Shown here in pieces: positions 1-10,281 of a stretch of 64,000 nucleotides of DNA. The DNA is from Tetragonia tetragonoides. Its lineage: Eukaryota > Streptophyta > Magnoliopsida > Caryophyllales > Aizoaceae. The stretch's first letter is position 1. Every line of letters begins with the position of its first letter. Under the pieces are notes generated by a model. That model saw only the letters and a list, made by a program, of their open reading frames with translations, was not told the origin of the DNA and searched no databases. The stretch covers positions 1,118,501 through 1,182,500 of the forward strand of contig CM076150.1 of NCBI GenBank assembly GCA_038025085.1, in the 5' to 3' direction. The translations under genes were made by a program, and so were the position numbers.

Positions 1-238
1 GAGCTATAATCAATAATAAACATATGTACTTTGTGAATCAAATAAAGAGAATCCTAGTAAATTCTGAAATGCTGTAGAAAACATTAAATCTACGGTAACG
101 AACATCGCGCTCATCTCATGAATGTGTAAGGTGATATTTTCTATCAATGAAAAGGATTTCTACCAGTTGAAAAGGATATATTATGAGATGCCAAACATGG
201 TTTCTCAAGTTCAATAAGAAGCACAAAATACCACTTAC

Positions 239-874
239 CACGTCCAATGTCCACAAAAACAACAATCCCACAGAGGTGTAAAAGACTTGTTGAGGACTAA
301 GTCCAAGGGCATTCGATGCAGCAACACCACCTAAAACTGCAGCAATTTGCAAGTTCCTCTCAATTGAACCAAGTGTGGAATCCACAGGTGATAAGAGAGA
401 GGCAGCTTCTATTCCATTCAACTTCAACTCATCCAAAGTATACAGTCTCTGAGGTACCTGCACTGTGCATCACACATTCATCAATTAAGGAAACTTTAAA
501 TCTTAAACTATATTACTTCCATTCAGGGATAGATAGGGATCAGATAAGGTGCGTTGATAGGAGGGTTTGAACACTAACTTGAAGTGTTAAGTGTCATATA
601 CATAAAGGCTATAGGTGTTCAAGTGTCAGACATGGTCATTTGATAAAATCCAGAATGGTACCTGGCGGGCTGCACCAAAGCAACGGAGGGCATTGTTGGG
701 TTGGGACTGGGATTGTTTGATGAGAGAGAGAGCGGCTTTCTCATCGCCATTGAAGAGCTCTTTGTCAACTAACTCCAATACTTTCCTTCTCTCACTAACT
801 CCATTGGTTTTTGAGGTGGGCCCACATGATATTGTAAAGCCCGCAAGTGAAGAAGAGCAATAGAGAGTGCCCAT
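239..874 (-). CDS. 5' part of a conserved, probably plastid-targeted protein (partial)
   Basis: Two exons join cleanly: 662-874 (71 codons from the ATG at 874) and 239-457 (73 codons), both in phase 0. The intron is GT-AG (donor CAG/gtacca, acceptor tgcag/GTACCT), and a second donor (GTG/gtaagt) at 238 shows that the gene continues off the left edge. The N-terminus is rich in Ser, Thr and Cys and could be a transit peptide. The second exon contains the motif VPQRLYTLDELKLNGIE and then a hydrophobic stretch (AAVLGGVAASNALGL, then VGLLFLWTLDVV) that could enter a membrane. I recall this motif from plant chloroplast proteins of the At5g27290/VIR3 type ('stress regulated protein'), but that name is from memory and is uncertain. 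The reaction is unknown. The ATG was chosen because upstream ATGs at 878 and 882 are out of frame. Confidence 0.7.
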
Positions 875-1013
875 TCATTCATTCAGTGGAGTAACGAAGA
901 ACCGCGTAGTTATGTTTATCTGGAAAACATAAGAACAGAGGGAGAGGATGGGAAGATAGTGGGTCACTGGGATTAGGACACCCTCTTCTTTTGTTGAGTT
1001 GTTGGGTTAAGGG

Positions 1014-1338
1014 TAGACCTGGTCAGCTAGGAGGGGACCCAGTAGCCGATCTGACCCAGTATCCAACGGGCATAACCCGTCTACAATTGTAATGGACGGG
1101 TCAATTTGGCCCGACCCATTTAAAATTAGACGTGTCAAACCGGATCACGACTCACAAATGGGAACAATGTACATGATATTTTATTGTGTAAAAAAATACT
1201 TTTTAAATTTTAAACAGGCTAAAATATGCCGGCCTGACCCATAACTGACCTAAGTCACCCACAAACATAACTGACATGACCCAACCCATTTTATAAATGG
1301 GCCGACCCAACCTAGGTCTGACTTATTACCCAGGCCTA
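1014..1338. mobile_element. hAT-like MITE, 325 bp, exact 8-bp target duplication
   Basis: The ends are TAGACCTGG and CCAGGCCTA, imperfect inverted repeats. GTTAAGGG is repeated exactly at 1006-1013 and 1339-1346. Eight-base duplications and TAG-type ends are hallmarks of hAT elements. The interior holds many GACCCA/GGGTC words and no open reading frame, so it is non-autonomous. Confidence 0.8.
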
Positions 1339-1950
1339 GTTAAGGGCTTTTCGTTGGATTAAAAGGCTTGAAGTTCATTTTAGTTCATCAATATATTTTT
1401 TAAAAATTTTGTAAAAAACAAATTAATTAAAAATCAAATATCTATCTAAAATTCATCAAACATATCATTTGAGTATTGTAAACAACTTTGTTTCTATAAT
1501 TGTTTTCCATATTACAACTTTTATATGGAAAATATTGTTATAGCGTAGATCCACGTGTGAAATGAAACGACACCTACGTAAAAAATTATCGATGAAAATT
1601 GAAAACTCATCAAACTACTCCCTCCGTCCCTATATTTTCTTCTCCCTTCCTATTTTGAGCAGTCCCAATATATTCTTCTTATTACCTAAAATAGTAAATT
1701 TTCTAGTGTTAAATCCCGAAGTTACCCCTCACTTACTCATCAAAAGATCTCATTTAACCACCTAAATTATTAGCCCAAATTATTTACTCACCCATTTAAC
1801 CTACCCAACCCAACATTTAGCCTATCCTAATCTAACCCTGCCATCTCTTCATCTTTCTCATTCATGCATCAACCAACCGCCATCTCTCTCTTCTCTTCAT
1901 CCTCCCCGTCTCCTTCATTCATCATTATCACCATTGCCAGAAATTTCGAG

Positions 1951-1952
1951 CT

Positions 1953-1993
<41 letters not shown>

Positions 1994-2041
1994 GTCACAC
2001 ACACACACACAGACACTCTCTCTCTCTCACTCTCTCTCCTC
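1951..2041. repeat. CT/CA microsatellite in a leader-like segment
   Basis: About 90 bp of (CT)n interrupted by (CA)n. CT-rich tracts like this are common in 5' untranslated leaders of plant genes, and here it lies about 210 bp before an ATG, all inside the 1618-2769 element. Confidence 0.85.
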
Positions 2042-2254
2042 CGTCGCCATCTTTGGTTATTTATTTCTCTCTTCCCATCAGATTTCGAAGCAAGAAAAGC
2101 TCTGTACTCACGTTTTTTTCGTCCTCCATTAAGCTCCGTATCAAATTTGTGGTTTTGTGGGTTGGTTTATAGTCTGAGTTTGGATGTTACATTTAGGGTT
2201 TTTTAAGTACAACCCTAATTAAACCCCTTTTAACCTAGCGATTTCGTTTTGTCG

Positions 2255-2320
2255 ATGGATTGTGATTCCAATTCGAGGTTGTTGGCAACTGAAGTGCCTG
2301 AAGATCCTGATTTGCAATTG
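2255..2320 (+). pseudogene. Possible captured first exon of a host gene
   Basis: The ATG at 2255 opens 22 codons (starts MDCDSNSRLLATEVPEDPDL) before a plausible donor (CAATTG/GTTGTT). The sequence then becomes T/G-rich and intron-like. The upstream 400 bp has the composition of a 5' UTR (CT repeats, AGGGTTTT). I do not recognise the protein, and no downstream exon is found before the right TIR at 2769. It therefore looks like a captured gene 5' end rather than a working gene. Confidence 0.35.
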
Positions 2321-2364
2321 GTTGTTTATTGTTGTGTTTTGTTGTTGATTTGGTGGGTTTTAAT

Positions 2365-2605
2365 TATATTGGTGGGATTTGGGTTCTGCTTTGTTATTGA
2401 ATTGATGAGTTTTCGTTATATTGTGAGATTTTGGTCTATTTTCTGGGTTGATTTCATGAGTTTTCGTTAAAATGGTGTGATTTTGGTCTGTTTTGTTGTT
2501 GATTTCATGAGTTATCGTTATTTTGGTGGGGTTTTGGTCTGTTTTGTTCATCATTTGGAGGGTTTATTATGTTTTGTTGTTGATCTGATGGTTTTGGTCA
2601 TATTG
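2365..2605. repeat. Degenerate tandem repeat, unit about 55 bp
   Basis: About four units of a T/G-rich block with recurring words TTTTGGTCTGTTTTGTTGTT, GATTTCATGAGTTTTCGTTA and ATTGGTG. It lies inside the 1618-2769 element, directly after the possible captured exon. Confidence 0.7.
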
Positions 2606-2771
2606 GTGATTTGGAGGGTTAATAACCCATGTGCTTGTGGTTCCTGATTTATACAGGCTTCTTAACTCAATAAAAATCAGGGGTAAAGTTGACAAAATTT
2701 GGCTAGTTTCACCCTTTCTTAATTTGCGTGCCATCTCCTTATAAGAAGAAAATATAGAGACGGAGGGAGTA

Positions 2772-3025
2772 TTTGTTTGGATCGTAATTTTCATGATGGT
2801 ACGATAAAATGACTTGTAGTTGTAGTATCTTCATAAACCATAATTGAAATAAAATCTACCATTACTATAAAAACGAAAAATTGTTGCACTAGAAAAGGAA
2901 GATCTACCAACTTCATAATATTGTCCAAATTCTACAATAATGAACAGAAGTATATATGAACCAAGGCCCAACATAAACACATCCAATCCAATTGCCTTCA
3001 TTAGCCATGGGCCCATGGCCCTCAA

Positions 3026-3082
<57 letters not shown>

Positions 3083-3919
3083 CTTGGCCCTCAAGTGTAT
3101 CTAGGATGACAAAAATTGAGTATCAAATGCAGTAAGTGCTCCATCTGTATAACTCACTAATTGGGTTTAAATTTTCATTTATATAAGGAGAATAAAAAAA
3201 CTTCTCTGCATTTTTTTGTAGAGAAGATCTATTTCTCTATTTGATTTCGTCGGTCTATTAAAGATAAGTTGACTTGTCCAGTGCGTGTGGTTTGCGGGTT
3301 ACTACTGTACTACATTCATCTTTGTAGCAAAATAAAATAATAAAAAAGAAAGAAAAAAAAAGAAGAAGAAGTGAGGTGAGTAACTTTAGGTGACGTAGGG
3401 GTCCGCGTGGTCAATCACGTGATCAATCTCAAATCTTCACCTAATGTGGAATTGGGGGACAGTTGTCACTTGTCAGTGAGGCAGTTTCTCACAGGCTTTT
3501 TTTTTGGGTTTCTGCAGTTGCACGGTTACTAGGCCCACAATCTTGGACTTTGGGTTTAAAGTTTGAACACCACATAATTACCATTCCGCTGTATCGGCCC
3601 GTATCCAATTGTACATCTTCCTTTTTTTTTTTGGCTTTTTCCCTTAACAATTCTGAAATTCTCCATGCTGAATGTACGTTATGAAATGCCTAGATTTTTG
3701 CCTAATCTCGATATCATAGAGAAACTTAATTTTTAGAGTGGATGAATAAAGGAGGGAGTGGGTGTGGGGAAGGAGAGAAAAAAGAAAATGAGAGAGAATG
3801 ATTAGCATCTACAATGAACATGAGAGTAGCATTTAACTATTGAAATGTGAGTGTATTTCTAGCTCAATCTCAACAAAGTTTAAATAATGTATTTAGGGTG
3901 CCTTTTTTTCCTTTTTTTT
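2772..3919. other. Intergenic, no gene recognised
   Basis: AT-rich spacer. It holds an (AT)n microsatellite (listed), several poly-T and poly-A runs, and an A/G-rich patch near 3350-3370. The words GGCCCTCAAGTGTAT flank both sides of the AT repeat. Nothing coding is supported. Confidence 0.6.
3029..3079. repeat. (TA)n microsatellite, about 25 units
   Basis: An uninterrupted TA run of about 51 bp. The same 15-base word, GGCCCTCAAGTGTAT, borders it on the left (3017-3031) and lies just to its right. Confidence 0.95.
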
Positions 3920-4240
3920 CACTGATTCTTATTAATTGGGTAAGATCCTTTCTCTAATTTTTATTAATTGGGTAAGTTCCTGCCACTGATTTCCACTGAT
4001 TCGGTAAGGTCTTTCCACCGATTCTCGCTGATCCACTAAGGTATTGATACTGATTTTGTGAGTAAGAATGTGGGTTCCGCCATTGATTTTCGCTGATTAG
4101 GTATGGTCCTGCTACTGATACTCGCTGATTCAGTAAAGTTTAGCTACTGATTCTCACTGATTAAGTAATATCTTGTCACTGATTCTTATCAATTAGGTAA
4201 GATATTACCACTAATTTTCACTAATTGAATAACGTTCAAC
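3920..4240 (+). repeat. 32-bp minisatellite, about 10 diverged units
   Basis: Units follow the pattern CACTGATTCTCACTGATTnR then GTAAGGTCTTG, with a 32-base period from 3920 to 4240 and each unit ending before the next CACTGAT/TACTGAT. The units are diverged, so the array is old. The same family occurs in the opposite orientation at 61386-61530. Confidence 0.85.
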
Positions 4241-4676
4241 GAAAGCAAGTAAGCAACCACAGGATTTGGAGTCTATGACATTTCTTTTGGTCTCATTGCG
4301 ATGGTAATTCACGGAGAACCGACCATTTTACTTGAGGACAATATTTATTTATTTTTTGATTTTTTTTCTTGTTAGCATATCAAATCTTTTTTTTATATAT
4401 ATATATATACCTTGTTGAGTTTACAAAAAGCTAGTAACGAGACATGTGTCTTGAACATTGCCTCATTAATGGTTGGTTACAAAGCAAACAATAAATCAAG
4501 CTAGTAGCAAAAGACAATTCTCATACTTTCAATATAAGGGCGTGTTCGGAGGAGGACCGGATGAGTGTTTAAAACAAATATTTGTTTTTCCTTGATAATC
4601 TGACCGACGATTTTATGTTATGTTTTTTTTAAAATTTCATTCATGAAAGGCAATATGCATATAAATTTTTTGTTTA

Positions 4677-4921
4677 TGGGTATTTTTATCAAGTAAACAA
4701 GACAAACGAAACAGAATTTCAACTCGAAATATAACTGAAATTGCAGTGCGCAACAAATGAGTTGCAGAATGATATAAAACGTGAGATAAAATAAAATGCA
4801 TAAAGAATGCAGTGCGAAATGGAACGGAAAATACAATGTGAAATGAATAGAAATTGCAGTGCGAGGTGGAAAGAAACGGAACGAAACATAATACAATATC
4901 GAGACGGCAAAAAGAAAAAAA
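4677..4921 (+). mobile_element. Degenerate copy of the CCTGTTCT Harbinger-like MITE family
   Basis: It repeats words such as GAAATTGCAGTGCGnnnTGGAAnGGAA and GAAACGGAACGAAACATA that fill the interior of the clearer copy at 50031-50321. The right end (GACGGCAAAAAGAAAAAAACC, then TAA) is a worn form of that family's end. The left boundary is a guess. Confidence 0.4.
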
Positions 4922-4985
4922 CCTAATGTGAATACTCAACTAAAAACTGGCATGGTCAGTTGAAAAGAACACATTATTACTTTTA

Positions 4986-5163
4986 GACCCTATTTTTTTA
5001 GGTCTCCATGTTGCATTTCTGTTACACTCTGCACTGCAATTTCCGTCCAGCCCCAATTCATGTTGCCTTTTTCGTCTCGTTCTACCCTTCAATTTTTATT
5101 ACGCACTAAAAGCTCTATTTCATTCCTCACTTCCCGCACCATTCCATTGAAAAAAAATAGGCC
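4986..5163 (-). mobile_element. PIF/Harbinger-like MITE, 178 bp, TTA target
   Basis: Flanked by TTA at 4983-4985 and 5164-5166. The ends GACCCTATTTTTTTAGG and AAAAAAAATAGGCC are related to the AGCCCTGTTCTCTTC ends of the copies at 50031 and 52816. Inside are words shared with those copies, such as CCGCACCATTCCATTG, read in reverse. Three-base TWA duplications are typical of PIF/Harbinger. Confidence 0.65.
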
Positions 5164-5510
5164 TTAAAATAAAAATCAAAAAAGGGAAAAATGATCAAAG
5201 TTAAAGCACACCCCCAAAACCGTGGCCTTTGATATTGCTAATATTGGGGGTTTCTTTATTGACTAGAGCCAAAAAGAAAAGCAATTTCTTCCAAAAAACA
5301 AAACAAAAAAAACATTTATAAATTTGTTGAATTCCTAAATTCAATAATGTCCCATTTATAAAGTTCTTTCTATCCCATTCCCACATTTCCCAGTAGTACA
5401 AGTAGCTGTAGTATTATTTTATTTTATTTTTATTATTATTTTGGGGTTAGTGTGTGTCCAAAAAAAATGGTCCCACATAACAGTCCCCTCAAAAACTCAA
5501 AGCACCGCTT

Positions 5511-6078
5511 TATTTTCTCTCTCCTCTCAAAATCTCGTACACCATCTTCAATCACGTCTTACTAGCCCTTCCCCTTTGCCTATTAGTTTCGCCCCACTTG
5601 CCCATTAGCACACCCCTATGCGTTGTCACTACCTTACGCCTCTACTTTCATCCTACGCCCCCTTTTCTTCCCTTCTCTACTATTCTCTCTCCTCTTTTTT
5701 GTTTTCCCATTTCTCTCTCTCTCTCTCCTCTTTCTCTCTCTAGTTTCTGGCTCTCTGCCCCTGTCTTTGTCTCCTCTGTTTTGTTTCACAGAGTTTTAAG
5801 CATCTTTTCTCTTTCTTATAAGCAACCAAGCAACGACTTATTATACACTGGTTATTTAGTGTTCATCATCTTTTTATTATTTTGCATCGATTTTTAGTTG
5901 CCCAGATAATAATAATAATATAATAACTTCTGGGCTTTGACCATCCTTCTTTTTTTTAGATTATATGCGCCTTTTTATGTCGTCTGTCTTGGTTATTATT
6001 AGATTTAGGTTGAAATTCGGATGAAATCTGAGCTGGGTTTTGGGTATCGAGTATTTTGAAGTTTATTTTACTCGCTCT
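5511..6078 (+). promoter_or_regulatory. GID1 leader: CT-rich 5' untranslated region
   Basis: The 570 bases before the GID1 start codon contain a long pyrimidine-rich stretch (CTCTCTCTCCTC runs at about 5511-5760), usual for plant 5' leaders. No convincing TATA box was assigned, so the transcription start is open. Short ATG frames in the leader (for example at 5598) are out of context with the receptor frame and could act as uORFs, which is unproven. Confidence 0.45.
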
Positions 6079-7784
6079 ATGGCTGGAAATAATGAAGTTA
6101 ATGTCAACGAATCTAAGGTACGTACATGAACTAAAAGATCCCATTTTTGTTTTGTTGATTTGAGTTTGTCTGTCAATTGGGTGTTTGTTGATTATTTATG
6201 TTGCTTGTTGAGCTTGTTAATTTGGTGATGGGTTTGTTCATGTTGTTTGGTTTTTTTGGATGGATTTTATTTTTTGTGGGTGTTTGTGATTTTGTTCTTA
6301 CTTGGCTTTGCTGAATTATCAACAGTTGTTATTTAGGGAAGGCAATTTGCACTTTTGTCTTTTTCGAGTTTGATTTTTGTTTGCTTTCTTTTTTTGTTAA
6401 GTCCATTGTGTTTTGCTTAGGGTTGCTAGGTTTGCTACATTTTCACTATGAATCAACTTTATCAAATGGAAACAGGGAGAGAGAAAAAGAAGAAAGTATG
6501 TTAGGTTTTCCCATGTGCTCAATTTCACTTAGTATTTGTGCTTAATTTAGCAAAGCTGATTTTACCAATTATGCAGGAAAATCCGACTGAATGATCGATT
6601 TGGGATTTTGGGATAATGTGTTGGTGTGTAAGAATTGAAAATTTTAACACTGTTATTGTGTTTCTGATAATTGTATTGTTATGTTGGCTTTGTCAAGTTG
6701 GTGGGTGCCAGAACATTTGATAGTTTGGTTTATTTTTGTTGGTGTGTAGAGGGTTGTGCCATTGAATACATGGATCTTGATCTCCAATTTCAAGTTGGCT
6801 TACAATCTGGTTCGACGTCCTGATGGCACATTTAACCGTCACCTGGCAGAGTTCCTTGATCGAAAGGTTCCTGCAAATGCAAACCCTGTTGATGGTGTCC
6901 TTTCCTTTGATGTTATCGTTGATCGTGGTAATAGTCTCCTTTGCCGGGTGTATCGGCCAGCCATAGTTGAAGAAGAAGAACAACATGAAGAAGAAGAAGA
7001 AGAACAACAAGAAGGGCGGCCTGGAAACATAACTGACCTTGAGAAGCCTGTGGGATCTGATTTTGTACCTGTGATAATCTTTTTCCATGGTGGTAGTTTT
7101 GCTCACTCATCTGCTAATAGTGGCATCTATGACATGCTTTGTCGTCGTTTAGTTGGTATTTGCAAGGGTGTTGTGGTTTCTGTGAACTATAGACGTGCCC
7201 CTGAAAATCGTTACCCGTGTGCCTATGATGATGGATGGACTGTTCTAGAGTGGGTAAATTCGCGGAAATGGCTCCAAAGCAAAGACTCTAAAGTGCACAT
7301 ATTCTTGGCTGGAGACAGTTCTGGTGGTAATATAGTTCACAATGTTGCCTCGAGAGCAATAGATTCAGAAATTGAAATATTGGGGAACATACTCCTTAAC
7401 CCTATGTTTGGTGGGGAAGAGAGGACCGAATCCGAAAAGCGTTTAGATGGGAAATATTTCGTGACACTCCGGGACCGGGATTGGTATTGGAGAGCATTCT
7501 TGCCTGAAGGAGAAAATAGGGACCATTCAGCATGTAACCCATTTGGTCCCCATGGTCAAAGCCTTGAAGGGGTAAAGTTCCCTAGAAGTCTTGTTGTGGT
7601 GGCAGGATTGGATCTTATTCAGGATTGGCAATTGGCATATGTAGAAGGGCTGAAGAAGGCTGGCCAGAATGTGAAGCTTCTATATCTGGAGAAGGCAACA
7701 ATTGGGTTCTACTTGTTACCAAACAACGATCACTTCTACACTGTTATGGATGAAATTAGCAGTTTTGTGAGTAATAATGAATAG
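6079..7784 (+). CDS. GID1: Gibberellin receptor GID1 (GID1B-like)
   Basis: Exons 6079-6117 (13 codons, MAGNNEVNVNESK) and 6750-7784 give a 357-aa protein, the usual size for GID1. The intron at the conserved position after ESK is GT-AG (AAG/gtacgt, gtgtag/AGG). GID1 is a soluble nuclear and cytosolic receptor: bound gibberellin closes the N-terminal lid, the complex binds DELLA repressors, and SLY1/GID2 E3 ligase then destroys them. It keeps a hormone-sensitive-lipase fold. Visible motifs are HGGS at 126-129, GDSSGG at 201-206 (nucleophile-type Ser at 204) and Asp at about 301. The third catalytic residue is replaced by Ile (KATIGF, about 331), the known change that removes esterase activity. 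N-terminal lid motifs VVPLNTW and RRPDGTFNRHLAEF are intact. Oddity: an acidic run (Glu/Gln, residues 87-101) enlarges a loop that is short in the GID1s I know. Confidence 0.97.
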
Positions 7785-9223
7785 CTAATTCTGAACAAAA
7801 GGTTAAGACGTCGGTTCGGTTCGGGTCATCTCTCATGGCTTGCTTGCAGCTTAGCAATGTGAGTAGTGCTAATTACAGTATCTTCAATATGTGTTTGATA
7901 CGTCGGTATGACTAGACAACTAGTTATGGTCGGTCTTCTGTGTCGTAAGTGATAGCTGGGCTTTCTCTGGGATGCAGAATTGGTTGAAAACTTGAAACAG
8001 CATCTAGCTGGGAACTTAATTTGGTAGGTATGGAATTTACTTAGGCTTGGTACTATCTATGAAGCTCGTATTAGTAGGTTTTTTACAGAGTTTCTGCACA
8101 AATCAGCTAAATTGCTCTGCTTCTGGCCACAAAGGTGGGGCAAGTAAACCACAAGACAGCTTCTGGTATTCACTGATTGAAGCTTGCAGTTATGCTAATA
8201 GTACTAATTTAGGGAACATGGGCAACAAACTATCCCATATATACTGTAAAACTTGGTATGTGTATACACATATAATATATATATATATATATCTTTCCAA
8301 TATAAATTGTAAATGTGATTGTTGCTGATCTTACATTTTTATCCTTTTTATCTCCTGCCATGCTTCCTAGTTCTTGCCACTGTAAGAAGTTTTTAATTAT
8401 TTTTCAATTTTTTTTTGACAAGGTCTTTCATTTAACTTTTATGAGAATAAACTGTTTACTTGTTTAGGACCGAGAAAATATCACTCATGCTAAGACAATA
8501 ATTACTTGTTTCAAGTCAAATGACTCAGATAGAAGAATCATTTGCCTTGGAAGATGTGTTTATTGCCTTGACATAATCATCCCCGAATCTTATTACCATT
8601 TTCTACTAGTCCTAGAAAAACAAAATCTTTGCAAATTCTTGGGTTAAACATGTCAACATCTCATCCTTCTGGGAGCCTGCTAGGTTTTAAGCGTGGTACA
8701 TCATGTGATGGTGGTGGTGTGGTTGGTGTAGTTATGAGCAAGAATGTTTGCATCTAATCCAGAAGCTGTTCATCTCAGAAACTGTTTATCTGAAATGACA
8801 TTTTGGAACGATAGAGAAAACGAACGCCAAAACTTGCATTAAATTGTAGTGAGAATTGTTGATATTTCAATAGACAAACTAGTTTCATTTCATACTACTT
8901 TTAAGTTTTATTTCTTCATAGGCATTACATACAGTACAATACAAGTCTAATTGAAAAGATTGAAGTTTTGAGGCAATTATTATGAGTTGAATAATCTTGT
9001 TTCTAATCATACTGATGTGATTCATATTTGTCATACTCGCTTTCCCTGTTCGTCTCCAGAAGCTAGCAATCCAAAAGTGTTTATTAACAATGATTTGATT
9101 GTTAGTGGAGTTTTGGATGGATGTGGGGTCTTTTGGAAGCCATGAAAGCAATGTTGTATACTGGGTGAGGATCCTCTGTTGAACATCTGCTATAACATGT
9201 GGTTCTTGTAATCTCACTATAAT
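7785..9223. other. GID1 3' flank and intergenic spacer
   Basis: The GID1 3' UTR must start here, but I see no sharp end signal. A short (AT)n run lies near 8272-8292. Small open frames are without recognisable features. No gene is supported. Confidence 0.5.
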
Positions 9224-9287
9224 ATTGGTCTCCGTCTTTTTTGGGTCATTGGATTATTGATCTCCGTCTTTTTTGGGTCATTGGATT
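9224..9287. repeat. Perfect-like tandem duplication, 32-bp unit x2
   Basis: The block ATTGRTCTCCGTCTTTTTTG plus GGTCATTGGATT occurs twice head to tail with one base difference. It is a recent local duplication. Confidence 0.9.
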
Positions 9288-9802
9288 ACAAGGGAAGGGG
9301 AGTTAGGAAATTGGGAGGAGAAAGATAGAGAGAAGAGAAGACTGATCCTCAGTTGTAACAACTAACAACACAAGAGTGTATACTACCATGATTGAACCTG
9401 GTTGTTGGAGTTATGACTACATGGTACATTTGGTATTGAAAACCTGGGTATACTATACTGCTGCAGCTATATACTAGCTAATGCTAATAAAAACATGATT
9501 GATTGAAAGTGGTTGTAGTTTGGATTTATTAAGGGGGCCAAAGATTTCTGAGGGAGAGAGAGAGATATTTTCACTAACTCAGTACACACAAACAGACGTG
9601 AACCAAACTGCAAACAGCTAGCTGCTCTTCCCCACCACCCCTCCCATCCAAGAGAGACAGAACCAACTAATCATCATTCATCAACCTTATCTAATTGTCA
9701 ATTATGACACTTTTTCATCAACAACACATTGAATGAATTTTCTGAGGATATTATTATTAGTGATTTTCTAGAAACTACTAGTAGTATAATCATTCTAGGC
9801 GA

Positions 9803-9875
9803 CTAGTTAGGGGTAAGATTGCGTACGTCTAGACGTCTTCAGACCCTTCCCTTGGCGAGATACTTATTGGGTTGT
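9803..9875 (+). mobile_element. SINE-like fragment
   Basis: GGGGTAAGATTGCGTACGTC, then CAGACCCTTCCC, then ATTGGGTTGTTCTAGTAG resembles the 3' portion of plant SINEs that end in GGGTAAGGTTGCGTACAT...GGGTTGTTGTTG. This is a recollection of the family pattern. No tRNA-like head or target duplication was found. Confidence 0.4.
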
Positions 9876-9942
9876 TCTAGTAGTGTGATCAGTGAATTTA
9901 AACTTCATGCAGCAGACTAGTAATTCAACTCAGAATGTGGCA

Positions 9943-10030
9943 GTGTAGAAGAAAGAACATAGAGCAAATATAGGTGTAGAAGAAAGAGCATAGAGCAAAT
10001 ATAAGTGTAGAAGAAAGAGCAGAAAGCAAA
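9943..10030. repeat. 31-bp tandem repeat x3
   Basis: Three head-to-tail units starting at 9943, 9974 and 10005, each GTGTAGAAGAAAGARCATAG plus AGCAAATATA. The third unit is diverged at its end. It lies about 250 bp downstream of the coiled-coil gene's stop codon, probably outside or late in its 3' UTR. Confidence 0.9.
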
Positions 10031-10281
10031 AAAATACCCACAATTACAAGAGCATCAACAGAGAGTCCCAGTATTATTGCAACTTTGCCTTCAAAAAAAG
10101 AGATGGTAACATAGGGACAATGTTTGATGACCCCTCATAAAAGTAAAGGATAGTAGAAAAACCAAAAACAAGCAATTCTTCAAGTGTGGAAGAAAGCTTC
10201 TTAGCAGATATCAAGTAAATTGTCAATGTCACTTTAGCTTAGCAGAACAAAAATGCTATTGGCATAAGGGTAAACTATTCT

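Larger units (their letters stand above)
1618..2769. mobile_element. Large Stowaway-type composite element, 1152 bp, carrying gene-like sequence
   Basis: The left end CTCCCTCCGTCCCTATAT and the right end (read in reverse, CTCCCTCCGTCTCTATAT) agree at about 25 of the outer 26 bases. TA flanks the element on both sides (1616-1617 and 2770-2771), as for Tc1/mariner-type Stowaway elements. Typical Stowaway MITEs are under about 350 bp, and this one is 1152 bp. The interior has no transposase. Instead it has a CT/CA-rich leader, a short ATG reading frame, and a degenerate tandem repeat, described separately. An alternative is two unrelated MITE ends that happen to face each other, but the TIR match and paired TA argue for one unit. 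Confidence 0.65.

Noticed and set aside
1864..2206. About 100-codon Ser/Leu-rich frames
   Set aside because: Created by the CT/CA microsatellite. Treated as leader-like repeat.
3920..4240. CRISPR-like array
   Set aside because: Units are contiguous and diverged with no unique spacers, and the genome is eukaryotic. It is a minisatellite.
4540..4560. GGGCGTGTTCGG as a transposon end
   Set aside because: No partner end or target duplication found within 1 kb.
6693..7106. 137-codon minus-strand frame over GID1 exon 2
   Set aside because: Antisense shadow of the GID1 exon and its GAA repeat.
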